DNA of 64,000 bases from an uncultured Pelagibacteraceae bacterium (GTDB lineage: Bacteria > Pseudomonadota > Alphaproteobacteria > Pelagibacterales > Pelagibacteraceae), in contig CACAWX010000001.1 of NCBI GenBank assembly GCA_902536305.1, positions 62,001 to 126,000 on the forward strand, written 5' to 3'. The notes under the pieces are model-generated. The model did not search any database and was not told where the DNA came from. It worked only from the letters and a program-made list of their open reading frames with translations. Made by a program: the position numbers and the translations under genes. Shown piece after piece: positions 36,092 to 45,218 of this stretch (positions are counted from its first letter, which is position 1; each line of letters starts with the position of its first letter).

Positions 36092-36751
36092 ATGAATACA
36101 AAAGCTATAGTTTTTGATGCTTACGGAACTTTGTTTGACGTAAATTCCGCGGCAGAAAAATGCAAAGATAAAATTGGAGATAAATGGGAAGGATTTGCAA
36201 ACTTTTGGAGAACAACTCAACTTGAATATACTTGGCTCAGAAGCTTAATGAAAAGACATAAGGATTTTTGGAAAGTCACAGAAGAAAGTTTAGATAAATC
36301 AATGAAAGTTTTTAATATCGACATGAGTATGAAAAAGGATTTATTAAATCTTTATAAAGTATTATCTCCCTACCCTGAAGTTAAAGAGATACTTGGAAAA
36401 TTGAAAGAGAAAAGTTTCAAATTAGCTATACTATCAAATGGAACTCCGGAACTTTTGAGTGAATTAGTAAAAAGTAATAAATTAGACAATTTATTTGATG
36501 ATCTTTTCTCAATCGAATCTGTTGGGATTTATAAACCAGACTCAAAAGTTTACGACATGCCTGTAAAAAAATATAAAATAAATTCCTCTGAAATTACTTT
36601 TTTAAGTGCCAATACCTGGGATGTTTCTGGAGGTGGAAATTATGGTTACAACTCTATATGGGTTAATAGAAATAAAGCTATTTTTGATAATCTTGATTTT
36701 AAACCAAAAGATGAAATCAGCGATTTAACGCAGTTACTTAAAATAATATAA
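36092..36751 (+). CDS. haloacid dehalogenase, type II (HAD superfamily)
   Basis: Hydrolase of the L-2-haloacid dehalogenase group. The nucleophile Asp is in VFDAYGTLFDVNSA (residues 8-21). Motif II is ILSNGTPELL, the Lys is in YKPDSKVYDMPV, and the acidic end motif is LSANTWDVSGGGNYGYNSIWVNR. Together these match type II haloacid dehalogenases closely, rather than generic phosphatases. At 219 aa it is full length. The true substrate in the ocean cannot be read from sequence. It begins a run of small metabolic genes that continues to qor and a DUF1289 gene. Confidence 0.88.
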   Translation: MNTKAIVFDAYGTLFDVNSAAEKCKDKIGDKWEGFANFWRTTQLEYTWLRSLMKRHKDFWKVTEESLDKSMKVFNIDMSMKKDLLNLYKVLSPYPEVKEILGKLKEKSFKLAILSNGTPELLSELVKSNKLDNLFDDLFSIESVGIYKPDSKVYDMPVKKYKINSSEITFLSANTWDVSGGGNYGYNSIWVNRNKAIFDNLDFKPKDEISDLTQLLKII

Positions 36752-36771
36752 TCATATATAGTCATTATCTC

Positions 36772-37614
36772 ATGATTAAAATTGAAGTTAAAAAAATTGT
36801 AAAAGCCTTAAATGCTTCAGATGGTGCTGGGGTAAAATTAAAAAGAAGTATTGGGACTCCAGAAGCAGATTATATTGATCCTTTTTTAATGCTTGATGAG
36901 TTTGGATCAGAAAACAAAGATGATTATATAGCCGGCTTTCCTCCTCATCCTCACAGAGGAATAGAGACTGTTACTTACATGTTAAATGGTGAGTTTGAGC
37001 ATAAAGATAGCACTGGAGCTAAAGGAGTTATGGCCTCTGGTGATGTTCAATGGATGAAAACAGGTAGAGGAATTATTCATTCAGAAATGCCAGCTATGAA
37101 AGAAGGTAAATTATTAGGTTTTCAATTATGGATCAACATGCCAGCTGAGTTAAAAAAAAATAAACCCGAGTATCTTTATATTAAAGGTAATGAGCTTGGA
37201 ACTCATAAAGATAATGACAAAATTGTTAAAGTAATTTCTGGAAAATATAAAAATGCCAAGGGACCTGAAAAAAATCATAATGTTGAACCAATATATTTTC
37301 ATGTGGTTTTAAATGAAGGAAAAGAATTTAATTTTGATGCTCCTGAAGGACATAATAGTTTTATATATTTGCTTAAAGGTGAATTAAAAATAGGTGCTAA
37401 AGATCATGGTAAAACCTCTGCCTCAAATTTAATTTTACTTAATAGAGGTAATAAACTTACTGTAAGAGCCACTAAAAAATCAGAATTTTTATTCATTGCT
37501 GGAAAACCAATTGGTGAACCAATAGCAAGAGGGGGGCCTTTTGTCATGAATACAAAAGCTGAAATACTTGAGGCTATTCAAGATTATAACAACGGAACAT
37601 TTGCTAAATATTAA
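36772..37614 (+). CDS. pirin-family cupin protein
   Basis: A bicupin of 280 aa. The N-terminal cupin has the metal-binding motif FPPHPHRGIETVTYMLNGEFEHKDSTG with its His residues and the later Glu in HSEMPAM. The C-terminal region YFHVVLNEGKEFNFDAPEGHNSFIYLLKGEL is the second cupin. Bacterial pirins have been linked to quercetin dioxygenase activity and redox regulation, but its role here is unknown. It lies 20 bp after the HAD gene and 21 bp before qor. Confidence 0.9.
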   Translation: MIKIEVKKIVKALNASDGAGVKLKRSIGTPEADYIDPFLMLDEFGSENKDDYIAGFPPHPHRGIETVTYMLNGEFEHKDSTGAKGVMASGDVQWMKTGRGIIHSEMPAMKEGKLLGFQLWINMPAELKKNKPEYLYIKGNELGTHKDNDKIVKVISGKYKNAKGPEKNHNVEPIYFHVVLNEGKEFNFDAPEGHNSFIYLLKGELKIGAKDHGKTSASNLILLNRGNKLTVRATKKSEFLFIAGKPIGEPIARGGPFVMNTKAEILEAIQDYNNGTFAKY

Positions 37615-37635
37615 AAGTTCAAGTACGTTTCTTAA

Positions 37636-38610
37636 ATGCCAAAATCAATAATAATTAAAAGAAACGGTGGACCTGAGGTTTTAGAACTTCAAGAGGTTAA
37701 TATTGGCTCTCCTGGACCTGATGAAATTAAGGTTACTAATCATGCGATTGGACTAAATTATATTGATACATATCACAGATCAGGTCTTTATCCCCTTAAA
37801 CTACCAAGTGGAATTGGTTTAGAAGCTGCAGGTAAAGTAGAAGAAATTGGATCTAATGTTAAAGAATTTAATTTAGGTGATAATATCGCTTATGCCTCTG
37901 TTCCGCTTGGTGCATATTCACAACAAAGAATTATTCCATCTAAAATAGCTGTAAAAGTACCAGATGGAATTTCGCATAAATTAGCTGCTACTTTAATGAC
38001 TAAAGGACTAACAACAAATTATTTAATTTGTAAAACTTATATTCTTAAAGCAGGTGAAACAGTTTTATTCCACGCAGCTGCGGGAGGTGTTGGTCAAATT
38101 TTTGCGCAATGGGCAAACAGTATTGGAGCAAAAGTTATTGGAACAGTAGGGTCAGATGAAAAAATAAAAATTGCAGAAGAAAATGGTTACGTGCACGTTA
38201 TAAATTATTCAAAAGATGATTTTGCTAAAAAGGTTATGGAAATTACAAATAATGAAGGTGTCCCAGCAGTATTCGATGGGGTTGGGAAAAATACATTTAA
38301 AGGTTCATTAACTTGTCTTAAAACAAGAGGGATGATGGTAAGTTTTGGAAATGCCTCTGGTCCTTTAGATCCAGTAAATGTTCCAAAAGATATACAGCCA
38401 AAAGGTCTTTATTTAACTAGACCATCAATTGGTCAATATTTTACAAACAGGAAAGAACTTCAAGCTGGTGCAGATGCAATTTTTGAAAAAGTTAAATTTG
38501 GAAAAATTAAAATTAAGATTGCTAAGGAATATAATCTGATGGATGCAAATCAAGCTCACAAAGACTTAGAGGCTAGAAAATTAACTGGCCCAGCGATATT
38601 AGTGCCGTAA
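37636..38610 (+). CDS. qor: NADPH:quinone oxidoreductase (zeta-crystallin-like)
   Basis: Medium-chain dehydrogenase/reductase without catalytic zinc. The N-terminal groES-like domain has GLNYIDTYHRSGLYPLKLPSGIGLEAAGKVEEIG, typical of QOR. The NADPH Rossmann fold has VLFHAAAGGVGQIFAQWANSIGAKVIGTVGSDEK. The length of 324 aa matches E. coli Qor. It reduces quinones or enones with NADPH. The stop overlaps the start of the DUF1289 gene in TAATG. Confidence 0.9.
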   Translation: MPKSIIIKRNGGPEVLELQEVNIGSPGPDEIKVTNHAIGLNYIDTYHRSGLYPLKLPSGIGLEAAGKVEEIGSNVKEFNLGDNIAYASVPLGAYSQQRIIPSKIAVKVPDGISHKLAATLMTKGLTTNYLICKTYILKAGETVLFHAAAGGVGQIFAQWANSIGAKVIGTVGSDEKIKIAEENGYVHVINYSKDDFAKKVMEITNNEGVPAVFDGVGKNTFKGSLTCLKTRGMMVSFGNASGPLDPVNVPKDIQPKGLYLTRPSIGQYFTNRKELQAGADAIFEKVKFGKIKIKIAKEYNLMDANQAHKDLEARKLTGPAILVP

Positions 38611-38879
38611 TGGATAAGAAAGTAGTATCTCCTTGTATAAGTATATGTAGAACTGATCCTGTTACGGGTTATTGTTATGGTTGTGCCAGAAATAATGAAG
38701 AAAAAAAAATTTGGAAAGAAGAAAATACTACAAATGAATGGAAAGAAAAAAATTTGAAAATAATCACAACTAGAATGCAAGGTTGGCAATTAGATACTTT
38801 TAAAGAATCATACAATCATAAAAAAAATAGTGGGATATCTTTATTTAAAAAAAGTATTCTTGAAAAGAATAAATTATAA
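38610..38879 (+). CDS. DUF1289 domain protein
   Basis: An 89-aa protein whose N-terminal 45 residues fit DUF1289: SPCISICRTDPVTGYCYGCARNNEEKKIW, with four Cys in a C-x3-C...C-x2-C layout that probably binds metal. The rest is Lys-rich and unlike anything I recognise. The function of DUF1289 is unknown. It is coupled to qor by TAATG, and its 3' end overlaps the convergent DUF2721 gene by 6 bp. Confidence 0.85.
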   Translation: MDKKVVSPCISICRTDPVTGYCYGCARNNEEKKIWKEENTTNEWKEKNLKIITTRMQGWQLDTFKESYNHKKNSGISLFKKSILEKNKL

Positions 38880-39284
38880 ATCTTTTTTCATCGAGTCCAT
38901 ATCGCTTAAATGATATTTAAGAGCCTGATTAGAAAGTCTTATCTCCTGCATAAATAAGAAAATTGAAATTATCATACAAATACAGCAGCCCGCAAAAATT
39001 AATCTCGCTGTTTGTAGGAGACCCAAATAAAGCATTAAAACTGTGCCCATATTAAATAAAAATCCAAAAGCTGCAAATCCCATAACGTATTTGAGATAGT
39101 TGGTCCTTTTATTCAAAACGTGTAATTGGTTTTCCCATTCTGGAGGAATTTTTTTTTCAAAAGTATATTGGTCGTGTATTTTTCTAATTAAAGCGCTCAG
39201 TGTATGAAATCTATTGCTATACATAGTCATCATTAATGGGATAGCCGGAAACATTAAAGCTGCTACTGTGTAATCTATATTCAT
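38874..39284 (-). CDS. DUF2721 membrane protein
   Basis: A 136-aa protein with a hydrophobic N-terminal segment (YTVAALMFPAIPLMMTMYSNRFHTLSALIRKI) and two C-terminal helices (YLKYVMGFAAFGFLFNMGTVLMLYLGL and ARLIFAGCCICMIISIFLFMQEIRLS). The overall plan matches DUF2721, whose function is unknown. It overlaps the convergent DUF1289 gene by 6 bp and is divergent from ubiA, with a 53-bp gap that should hold both promoters. Confidence 0.78.
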   Translation of the reverse strand: MNIDYTVAALMFPAIPLMMTMYSNRFHTLSALIRKIHDQYTFEKKIPPEWENQLHVLNKRTNYLKYVMGFAAFGFLFNMGTVLMLYLGLLQTARLIFAGCCICMIISIFLFMQEIRLSNQALKYHLSDMDSMKKDL

Positions 39285-39337
39285 TTCGAATCGAATTGAT
39301 TATGAAGTTAGTGTTTGATATTTACAAGTAATATTTC

Positions 39338-40198
39338 ATGCACCATTTAAAGATATTTATAGAGTTAACAAGACTAAACAAACCAATTGGTTTTATGCTT
39401 CTATTTTGGCCTTGTTCTTGGGGTTTAGCTTATGCTTATTCTTTTCATCTGGACCTAAATTTATTTCTTTACTACTTAATATTATTTTTTCTAGGTTCAG
39501 TTTTGATGAGAAGCGCAGGATGTATTTTTAATGATATAGTAGATAAAGATTTTGATAAAAAAGTCAGAAGAACAAAAGACCGCCCAATAGCTGCTGGAAA
39601 AATTACTCTTAAGCGCTCTTTCACTTATGTTTTAATTCTTTGTATAATTGCGTTTTTAATTTTATTGCAGTTCAACTTATTTACAATTATTTTGGGAATG
39701 AGTTCGATGCTTCTAGCATTTTCTTATCCTTTCATGAAAAGAATTACTTATTGGCCGCAATTATTTTTAGGCATTACTTTTAATTGGGGGATTATAATGG
39801 CTTGGGCGGCTACAAATAGTAACATAACTCATGAAATTGTAATCTTATATATATCAGCCATATTTTGGACATTGGGTTATGACACCATTTATGGAACTCA
39901 AGATATGTCAGACGATGAATTAATTGGTTTAAAATCTACATCTATTAAATTTAAAAAAAATATTAAGTATTTTGTTTCAAGCTCATATTTAATATCATTC
40001 TTATTAATAGCTTATTTGTTTAAAACTAAAATTGGTTTAAATATATTTTCTTTAATTCTGTTAATTTTTTTAATAAGCCTAGTATATCAACTGTTACAAT
40101 TTGAAAAAAATAATCCAAAAAAATGTTTAAAAATGTTTAAACTTAATAATTTTACAGGTTTAACTTTGTTTTTTGGAATTTTATCGATCAATTTTTAA
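39338..40198 (+). CDS. ubiA: 4-hydroxybenzoate polyprenyltransferase
   Basis: Attaches the polyprenyl tail to 4-hydroxybenzoate in ubiquinone synthesis. The first Asp-rich motif is SAGCIFNDIVDKDFDKKVRRTKDRPIAAG (about residues 61-89). The second is in WTLGYDTIYGTQDMSDDELIGLKSTSI. Eight to nine helices are visible in 286 aa. The product feeds the quinone pool used by the bc1 complex encoded at 2-5 kb. msbA starts 2 bp after its stop. Confidence 0.96.
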   Translation: MHHLKIFIELTRLNKPIGFMLLFWPCSWGLAYAYSFHLDLNLFLYYLILFFLGSVLMRSAGCIFNDIVDKDFDKKVRRTKDRPIAAGKITLKRSFTYVLILCIIAFLILLQFNLFTIILGMSSMLLAFSYPFMKRITYWPQLFLGITFNWGIIMAWAATNSNITHEIVILYISAIFWTLGYDTIYGTQDMSDDELIGLKSTSIKFKKNIKYFVSSSYLISFLLIAYLFKTKIGLNIFSLILLIFLISLVYQLLQFEKNNPKKCLKMFKLNNFTGLTLFFGILSINF

Positions 40199-40199
40199 C

Positions 40200-41942
40200 A
40201 TGAAGTTCAATGATATAAAATTAATACTTATTAGACTTTATAAAGAATATGTAAAAAAACATATCAAGAGAATTATTGTAGCGCTTGTTTTATCAATATT
40301 AGTAGCTGGAAGTACTTCTGGGATTGCCTGGCTACTTGATCCAGCAGTAAAAAAAATATTTATTGAAAAAGATAGAACTTTGGCGTGGTTGATACCTCTA
40401 TTGATTATAGTTTCTTTTTCAACAAAAGGGCTTTCACTATATTTTGCAAGAATGAACATAATTAGAGTTGGACAAGAAGTTGCTGGAGAGATTCAAAAGA
40501 AAATAGCAAATAATATATTATTTTCAGATATTCAAACTTTAGATAACAGGCATTCAGGAAAATACATTTCTAACATAATGTTTGACGCTCATCAAATCCA
40601 AAACTTGGTTAGTAATGGTGTGCTAAATATCATGAAAGATAGTTTTTCTGTCATAGCTTTAGTTTCGCTAATGTTTTATCAAAATTGGAAGCTTGCTTTA
40701 TTTGCAATCTTAATGATGCCTTTGGCCGCAGGTTTTGCAAAAAGTTTAGGTAAAAGAATTGGAAAAGCTGTTGGTGAGGCTGGAGAAATTTCTGGAAAAC
40801 TGACTTCATTTTTATCTGATATTTTTAAGGGTTCAAAAATGATTAGAATTTATCAAAAAGAAAAAGAGGAAAATAAAAATGCTAATAAAATAATTACAGA
40901 TTTAGTTGAAAAAAATATAAAAATTAACAGTGTTTTGGTAAGAGCTACACCTATTATGGAAACTTTAACTGGTTTCATGATTGCAGGATTTATTTTTTTT
41001 TCAGGGAAACTAATTGCTGCCGGTGAGTTAGAGGTAAATAGTTTCTTTTCATTTTTAGCAGCAATGATGTTGGCTTATCAACCTATTAGATCATTAGCGA
41101 CTATAAATATGGCTGCTTATCAAGGGGCAACTGCCTTTAAGAGAATTTCTGATATTATTGATAAAAATATTGAAATTAAAAATGATGAAAGTTTGCCTGA
41201 TATAGAGATTACGAATACTAACATAATTTTTAATAATGTTTCATTCAAATATCAAATGACTAATGAAAAAGCCGTTAGCAATATTAATATTTCCATAAAA
41301 GGAGGATCTATGTCTGCTTTTGTTGGCCACAGTGGTGCTGGTAAGAGTACAATAATAAATTTACTCCCTAGATTTTATGACCCTCAAGAAGGAACAATAA
41401 AAATCGATAATCAAGATATAAAAAAAGTATCTCTAATTTCTCTAAGAAAAAATATTTCATTAGTAAGTCAAGACGTGATTTTATTTGATGATAGTATTAG
41501 AAATAATATTGCTTATGCTAATACAAACTCAACCATGTCAGAAATACAAGAAGCTTGTAAGTTTGCTGCTGCAAGTGATTTTATAGAAAAATTACCAAAA
41601 GGCTATGAGACAGTAATCGGAGAAAATGGGGTAAAATTGTCTGGTGGTCAAAAACAAAGAATATCAATAGCTAGAGCTGTGCTAAAAAAATCTCCAATTA
41701 TCCTACTAGATGAAGCTACATCTTCTCTAGACGCAGACTCAGAAGAAACTGTTCAAAATGCAATAAATAATCTAACTAAAAATAAAACTACGTTAGTAAT
41801 AGCTCATAGACTATCAACTATACATAACTCTAACAATATTTTTGTTATAAAAGAAGGAAACATTATTAATTCTGGTAATCATGAATTTTTAATAAATAAT
41901 TGTAGTGAATATAAATCACTTTATAAAAAACAATTAAAATAA
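40200..41942 (+). CDS. msbA: lipid A export ABC transporter, MsbA-like
   Basis: Half-size ABC exporter: six helices in the first 320 residues, then the nucleotide-binding domain. Walker A is GHSGAGKSTI, the signature is LSGGQKQRISIARA, and Walker B is PIILLDEATSSLD, followed by the switch His in VIAHRLSTI. The track start (40173) lies inside ubiA; the ATG at 40200 (MKFNDIKLIL) is preferred, giving 580 aa. The msbA-waaA-lpxK-lpxL context supports a role in flipping lipid A-core across the inner membrane rather than drug export. Confidence 0.93.
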   Translation: MKFNDIKLILIRLYKEYVKKHIKRIIVALVLSILVAGSTSGIAWLLDPAVKKIFIEKDRTLAWLIPLLIIVSFSTKGLSLYFARMNIIRVGQEVAGEIQKKIANNILFSDIQTLDNRHSGKYISNIMFDAHQIQNLVSNGVLNIMKDSFSVIALVSLMFYQNWKLALFAILMMPLAAGFAKSLGKRIGKAVGEAGEISGKLTSFLSDIFKGSKMIRIYQKEKEENKNANKIITDLVEKNIKINSVLVRATPIMETLTGFMIAGFIFFSGKLIAAGELEVNSFFSFLAAMMLAYQPIRSLATINMAAYQGATAFKRISDIIDKNIEIKNDESLPDIEITNTNIIFNNVSFKYQMTNEKAVSNINISIKGGSMSAFVGHSGAGKSTIINLLPRFYDPQEGTIKIDNQDIKKVSLISLRKNISLVSQDVILFDDSIRNNIAYANTNSTMSEIQEACKFAAASDFIEKLPKGYETVIGENGVKLSGGQKQRISIARAVLKKSPIILLDEATSSLDADSEETVQNAINNLTKNKTTLVIAHRLSTIHNSNNIFVIKEGNIINSGNHEFLINNCSEYKSLYKKQLK

Positions 41943-41943
41943 A

Positions 41944-43224
41944 ATGATACTTTTATATAAAGTATTAAGTATAATTTTATATCCTATTTTTGTTATTTTA
42001 ATTTACTTAAGAAAATTAAATGGTAAAGAAGATTCGCATAGATTTAGGGAAAAAATTTATTCATCTTATTTTAATATTAAAGAAAAAAAAGCTAAATTAA
42101 TTTGGTTTCACGCCGCAAGTATCGGTGAATTTAAAAGTATACTTCCGATCATTGGACAGCTAAATATTAATAATGAAAATTTAGAGTTTTTGATTACTAC
42201 CACTACATTGAGCTCTGGAAATCTTGCAAAAAAAGATTTAAAACAATTCAGAAATGTTGAGCACAGATTCTGTCCTATAGATGTTCCATTTTTGATGGAA
42301 AAATTTATATATCTATGGAAACCTGACAAAATTTTCTTAGTAGACTCTGAGATTTGGCCTAATTTAATATTAAAAGCTAAAAAATATAAAATTCCAATAG
42401 CCTTAGTAAATGCTAGATTGACATCTAAGTCTTTTAAAAAATGGATGATATTTCCTAAAGTTGCTGAAAAAATTTTTCAAATATTTGATCTATTCATATG
42501 TGCTAATGCTCGAACAAAAAATTATTTAGAAAAATTAAATGCTAAAAATATTTATTTTAAAGGTAACATAAAATTAATAAATGCTATTGAAGAAAAAGAT
42601 ATTAAAAATTCAAATATAAATATTTTACATGACAAAAGATTTTGGCTTGCGGCAAGCACTCATAAAGAGGAAGATATTTTTTGTATCAAAACTCATCTTA
42701 AGCTTAAAGAAAAGTTTAAGGATATTATCACAATTATTGCACCTAGACATATTGAGAGGTCAGAAAAAATTCTATTATTGGCCAAAAAGTTTAATCTAAA
42801 TGTACAAATATTGGACAAAAATGAAAATATTTTACAAAAAAAGGAAATCATTATTGTTAACTACTTTGGCGCTTTAACAAGTTTTTTTAAATACGCTAAA
42901 AGTGTGTATATGGGAAAATCAATGATTCTAAGATTAAAAGATCAAGGAGGACAAAACCCTATTGAAGCTGCGCAATTAGGGTGTAAAATCTATAATGGTC
43001 CATATATTTCTAATTTTGAAGATATATATAAAGTATTAGAGGAAAATCATTTTTCAAAGAAAGTAGAGAATTATTTAGAGCTAAGTGATAATTTAGTCCA
43101 AGATTTAGAGGATTCCAAAAAAGATACTAATCAAAGTAAACATTTGATTAATAAATTAGCACATAAAACCTTAACTGATACAATGATACTTATTAATAAT
43201 TTTTTAGATGATAAAAATAAATAA
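41944..43224 (+). CDS. waaA: 3-deoxy-D-manno-octulosonic acid (Kdo) transferase
   Basis: Glycosyltransferase that adds Kdo to lipid A precursor. An N-terminal anchor helix (SIILYPIFVILIYLRKL) is followed by the GT-B domain. Family segments are LIWFHAASIGEFKSILPII, VDSEIWPNLILKAKKYKIPIALVNARLT, IIAPRHIERSEKIL and the sugar-nucleotide region GGQNPIEAAQLGCKIYNGPYISNF. The length of 426 aa is normal. It sits 1 bp after msbA and overlaps lpxK by 17 bp. Confidence 0.95.
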   Translation: MILLYKVLSIILYPIFVILIYLRKLNGKEDSHRFREKIYSSYFNIKEKKAKLIWFHAASIGEFKSILPIIGQLNINNENLEFLITTTTLSSGNLAKKDLKQFRNVEHRFCPIDVPFLMEKFIYLWKPDKIFLVDSEIWPNLILKAKKYKIPIALVNARLTSKSFKKWMIFPKVAEKIFQIFDLFICANARTKNYLEKLNAKNIYFKGNIKLINAIEEKDIKNSNINILHDKRFWLAASTHKEEDIFCIKTHLKLKEKFKDIITIIAPRHIERSEKILLLAKKFNLNVQILDKNENILQKKEIIIVNYFGALTSFFKYAKSVYMGKSMILRLKDQGGQNPIEAAQLGCKIYNGPYISNFEDIYKVLEENHFSKKVENYLELSDNLVQDLEDSKKDTNQSKHLINKLAHKTLTDTMILINNFLDDKNK

Positions 43225-44143
43225 ACCTAAATTTTGGGACAGGAAAATTGGTTTAATTTCAATTTTATTTTTTCCATTAACGTTAATTGTTATTTTTTTT
43301 ACTTTCTTAAAAAAAAAAATTACTAAAACTCGAGACTTTAAAATACCTGTTATATGTGTTGGCAATATATATTTAGGTGGCACTGGCAAAACACCTACTT
43401 CTATTCTTCTAGCCAATGAGCTTTCTAAATTAGGAAAAAAACCTCTGATTCTTAGAAAATATTATAAGAATCATAATGATGAGTATAGTCTTATCAAAAA
43501 TTATTTTAAAAATTTAATTATTAGCAAGAATAGAATTGAAGGCTTAAAAGAGGCTGAAAAATCTAACTTTGATATAGTTATCTTAGATGATGGTCTTCAA
43601 GATTATAAAATAAAAAAAAATTTGAGCATTGTCTGTTTTAACAACAACCAATTAATTGGGAATGGAATGGTTTTACCTTCTGGTCCTTTGAGAGAAAATT
43701 TATCAATTTTGAAAAATGTAGAGATAGTTATAATCAATGGAAGCAAAAATATTAATTTTGAAAATAAAATTTTAAATATTAATAAAAAGTTAGAAATATT
43801 TTATTCGTTCTATAAGCCGATTAACTTAGACCAATTCAAAAATAAGAAATTATTAGCATTAGCTGCTATTGGTAACCCAGAAAATTTTTTTCAATTAGTT
43901 GAGAAAAATAATCTTAAAATTTTTAAAAAAAAAATCTTTCCTGATCATTATCAATTTTCCAAAGCAGAAATGCAAAATATTTTAAGAGAAGCTGAAATGG
44001 AAAATTATCAAGTTATAATGACAGAAAAAGATTATTATAAAATAAATCACTATAAACTAAAAAAAATAAATTATCTTAAAGTATCTCTAGAAATTTATAA
44101 TAAAGAAAAGCTTTTTAAAAAAATCAATTCCTTATATGTTTAG
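43208..44143 (+). CDS. lpxK: tetraacyldisaccharide 4'-kinase
   Basis: Phosphorylates the lipid A disaccharide at the 4' position. An N-terminal membrane helix (IGLISILFFPLTLIVIFFTFLKKK) precedes the P-loop VGNIYLGGTGKTPTSILLA (about residues 50-68). The catalytic region is FDIVILDDGLQDYKIKKNLSIVCF, and FPDHYQFSKAE and VIMTEKDYYKI follow. The length is 311 aa. It overlaps waaA by 17 bp and the acyltransferase gene by 8 bp. Confidence 0.95.
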   Translation: MIKINKPKFWDRKIGLISILFFPLTLIVIFFTFLKKKITKTRDFKIPVICVGNIYLGGTGKTPTSILLANELSKLGKKPLILRKYYKNHNDEYSLIKNYFKNLIISKNRIEGLKEAEKSNFDIVILDDGLQDYKIKKNLSIVCFNNNQLIGNGMVLPSGPLRENLSILKNVEIVIINGSKNINFENKILNINKKLEIFYSFYKPINLDQFKNKKLLALAAIGNPENFFQLVEKNNLKIFKKKIFPDHYQFSKAEMQNILREAEMENYQVIMTEKDYYKINHYKLKKINYLKVSLEIYNKEKLFKKINSLYV

Positions 44144-44993
44144 AACACTCAATTATTTCTTACAGTCATTATTCGTGTACTTATTTTTTTTTATAGGACG
44201 TATTTTGGGAATAAAACTCAGTAGAAAATTTTTTTCAGGGGTGTTTATTTTAATTGGCCCATTTTTTAGATCAAATAAAATAATAAATAAAAACCTTAAA
44301 ATTTTTTCTAGTACAATTTCTTTGAAGGATAAAAGTAGGATAGTGAAGGATATGTGGAGCAATTATGGAAAAACATTCATTGAATATATTTTTTTAAATC
44401 GTTTTAGAAGAGAAAATAAATTTGTAATTTTAGATGGAGAAGAAAACTTACTACAAATAGCTAAAGAAAATAAACCCGTAATTTTTATATCAGGACACTT
44501 TGCAAATTTTGAATTGATGTCTATGGAAATTACAAAAAGGAATATTTCATTAGCTACTATTTATAGACCTTTAAATAATATTTTTATAAATCCATTTATG
44601 GAGTTTCTTAGAAGGAAATATGTGTGTAAAAATCAAATTAAAAAAGGGATAAATGGAGTGAGAGAAACGATAGGATTTATTAAAAAAAATCATTGTATTG
44701 CTTTAATGATTGATCAAAGAATAAGTGAAGGTGAAAAAATTAATTTGTTTAATCAACCAGCTCTTACAACAACCTTGCCCTCTCAACTTTCAATTAAATT
44801 TAATCTAGAAATAGTACCAGTTTACATCGAAAGAATTAAAGATAATAAATTTAAAATTGAGTTTCAAAAAAGAATAAATCCAAAAAATTTTAGAGATAAA
44901 TTAGAACTTAGTCTTGAATTGAATAAAGTTTTAGAAAAAATGATATTAAGAAATCCCGGTCAGTGGATCTGGACTCACAATAGATGGAAATAG
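44136..44993 (+). CDS. lpxL: lipid A biosynthesis lauroyl-type acyltransferase
   Basis: Adds a secondary acyl chain to Kdo2-lipid A. One N-terminal helix (SLFVYLFFFIGRILGIKLS) is followed by the acyltransferase HxxxxE-type motif in VIFISGHFANFELMSMEI. Further segments are IYRPLNNIFINPFMEFLRRKY and GQWIWTHNRWK at the very end, a hallmark of LpxL/HtrB. The length is 285 aa. It closes the LPS block and lies only 2 bp from the end of the convergent DUF2093 gene. LpxL versus LpxM specificity cannot be told. Confidence 0.92.
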   Translation: MFRTLNYFLQSLFVYLFFFIGRILGIKLSRKFFSGVFILIGPFFRSNKIINKNLKIFSSTISLKDKSRIVKDMWSNYGKTFIEYIFLNRFRRENKFVILDGEENLLQIAKENKPVIFISGHFANFELMSMEITKRNISLATIYRPLNNIFINPFMEFLRRKYVCKNQIKKGINGVRETIGFIKKNHCIALMIDQRISEGEKINLFNQPALTTTLPSQLSIKFNLEIVPVYIERIKDNKFKIEFQKRINPKNFRDKLELSLELNKVLEKMILRNPGQWIWTHNRWK

Positions 44994-44995
44994 GA

Positions 44996-45190
44996 TTATT
45001 TTTTTTGTAATTTAAATCTCTCATTAGCTTCTATTGATGAAAAATAGGCCTCTTGCAAATCTACATTCCAGTAGCTAAGATTTTTTAGTTGTATTTCTTT
45101 TCCGGATATCGCACATAAAACATAGTCTCCCTCTTCAACAATTTCAAAATAATTGTGCTTAAAAATAAGTTTAGCTTTTTTTTTACTCAT
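44996..45190 (-). CDS. DUF2093 domain protein
   Basis: A 64-aa protein matching alphaproteobacterial DUF2093: KLIFKHNYFEIVEEGDYVLCAISGKEIQLKNLSYWNVDLQEAYFSSIEAN, with the characteristic GDYVLCA and YWNVDLQEAY segments. The track begins 26 residues earlier, in sequence overlapping the purD leader; the ATG at 45190 (MSKKKAKLIF) is preferred. Function unknown. It is divergent from purD with 28 bp between the start codons. Confidence 0.85.
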   Translation of the reverse strand: MSKKKAKLIFKHNYFEIVEEGDYVLCAISGKEIQLKNLSYWNVDLQEAYFSSIEANERFKLQKK

Positions 45191-45218
45191 CAATAAATTA
45201 TACAATATAAAATCTATA

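Noticed and set aside
38556-38789. Minus-strand ORF of 77 aa across qor and the DUF1289 gene
   Set aside because: It is antisense to two recognisable proteins and is a low-complexity Phe/Ile/Thr-rich translation.
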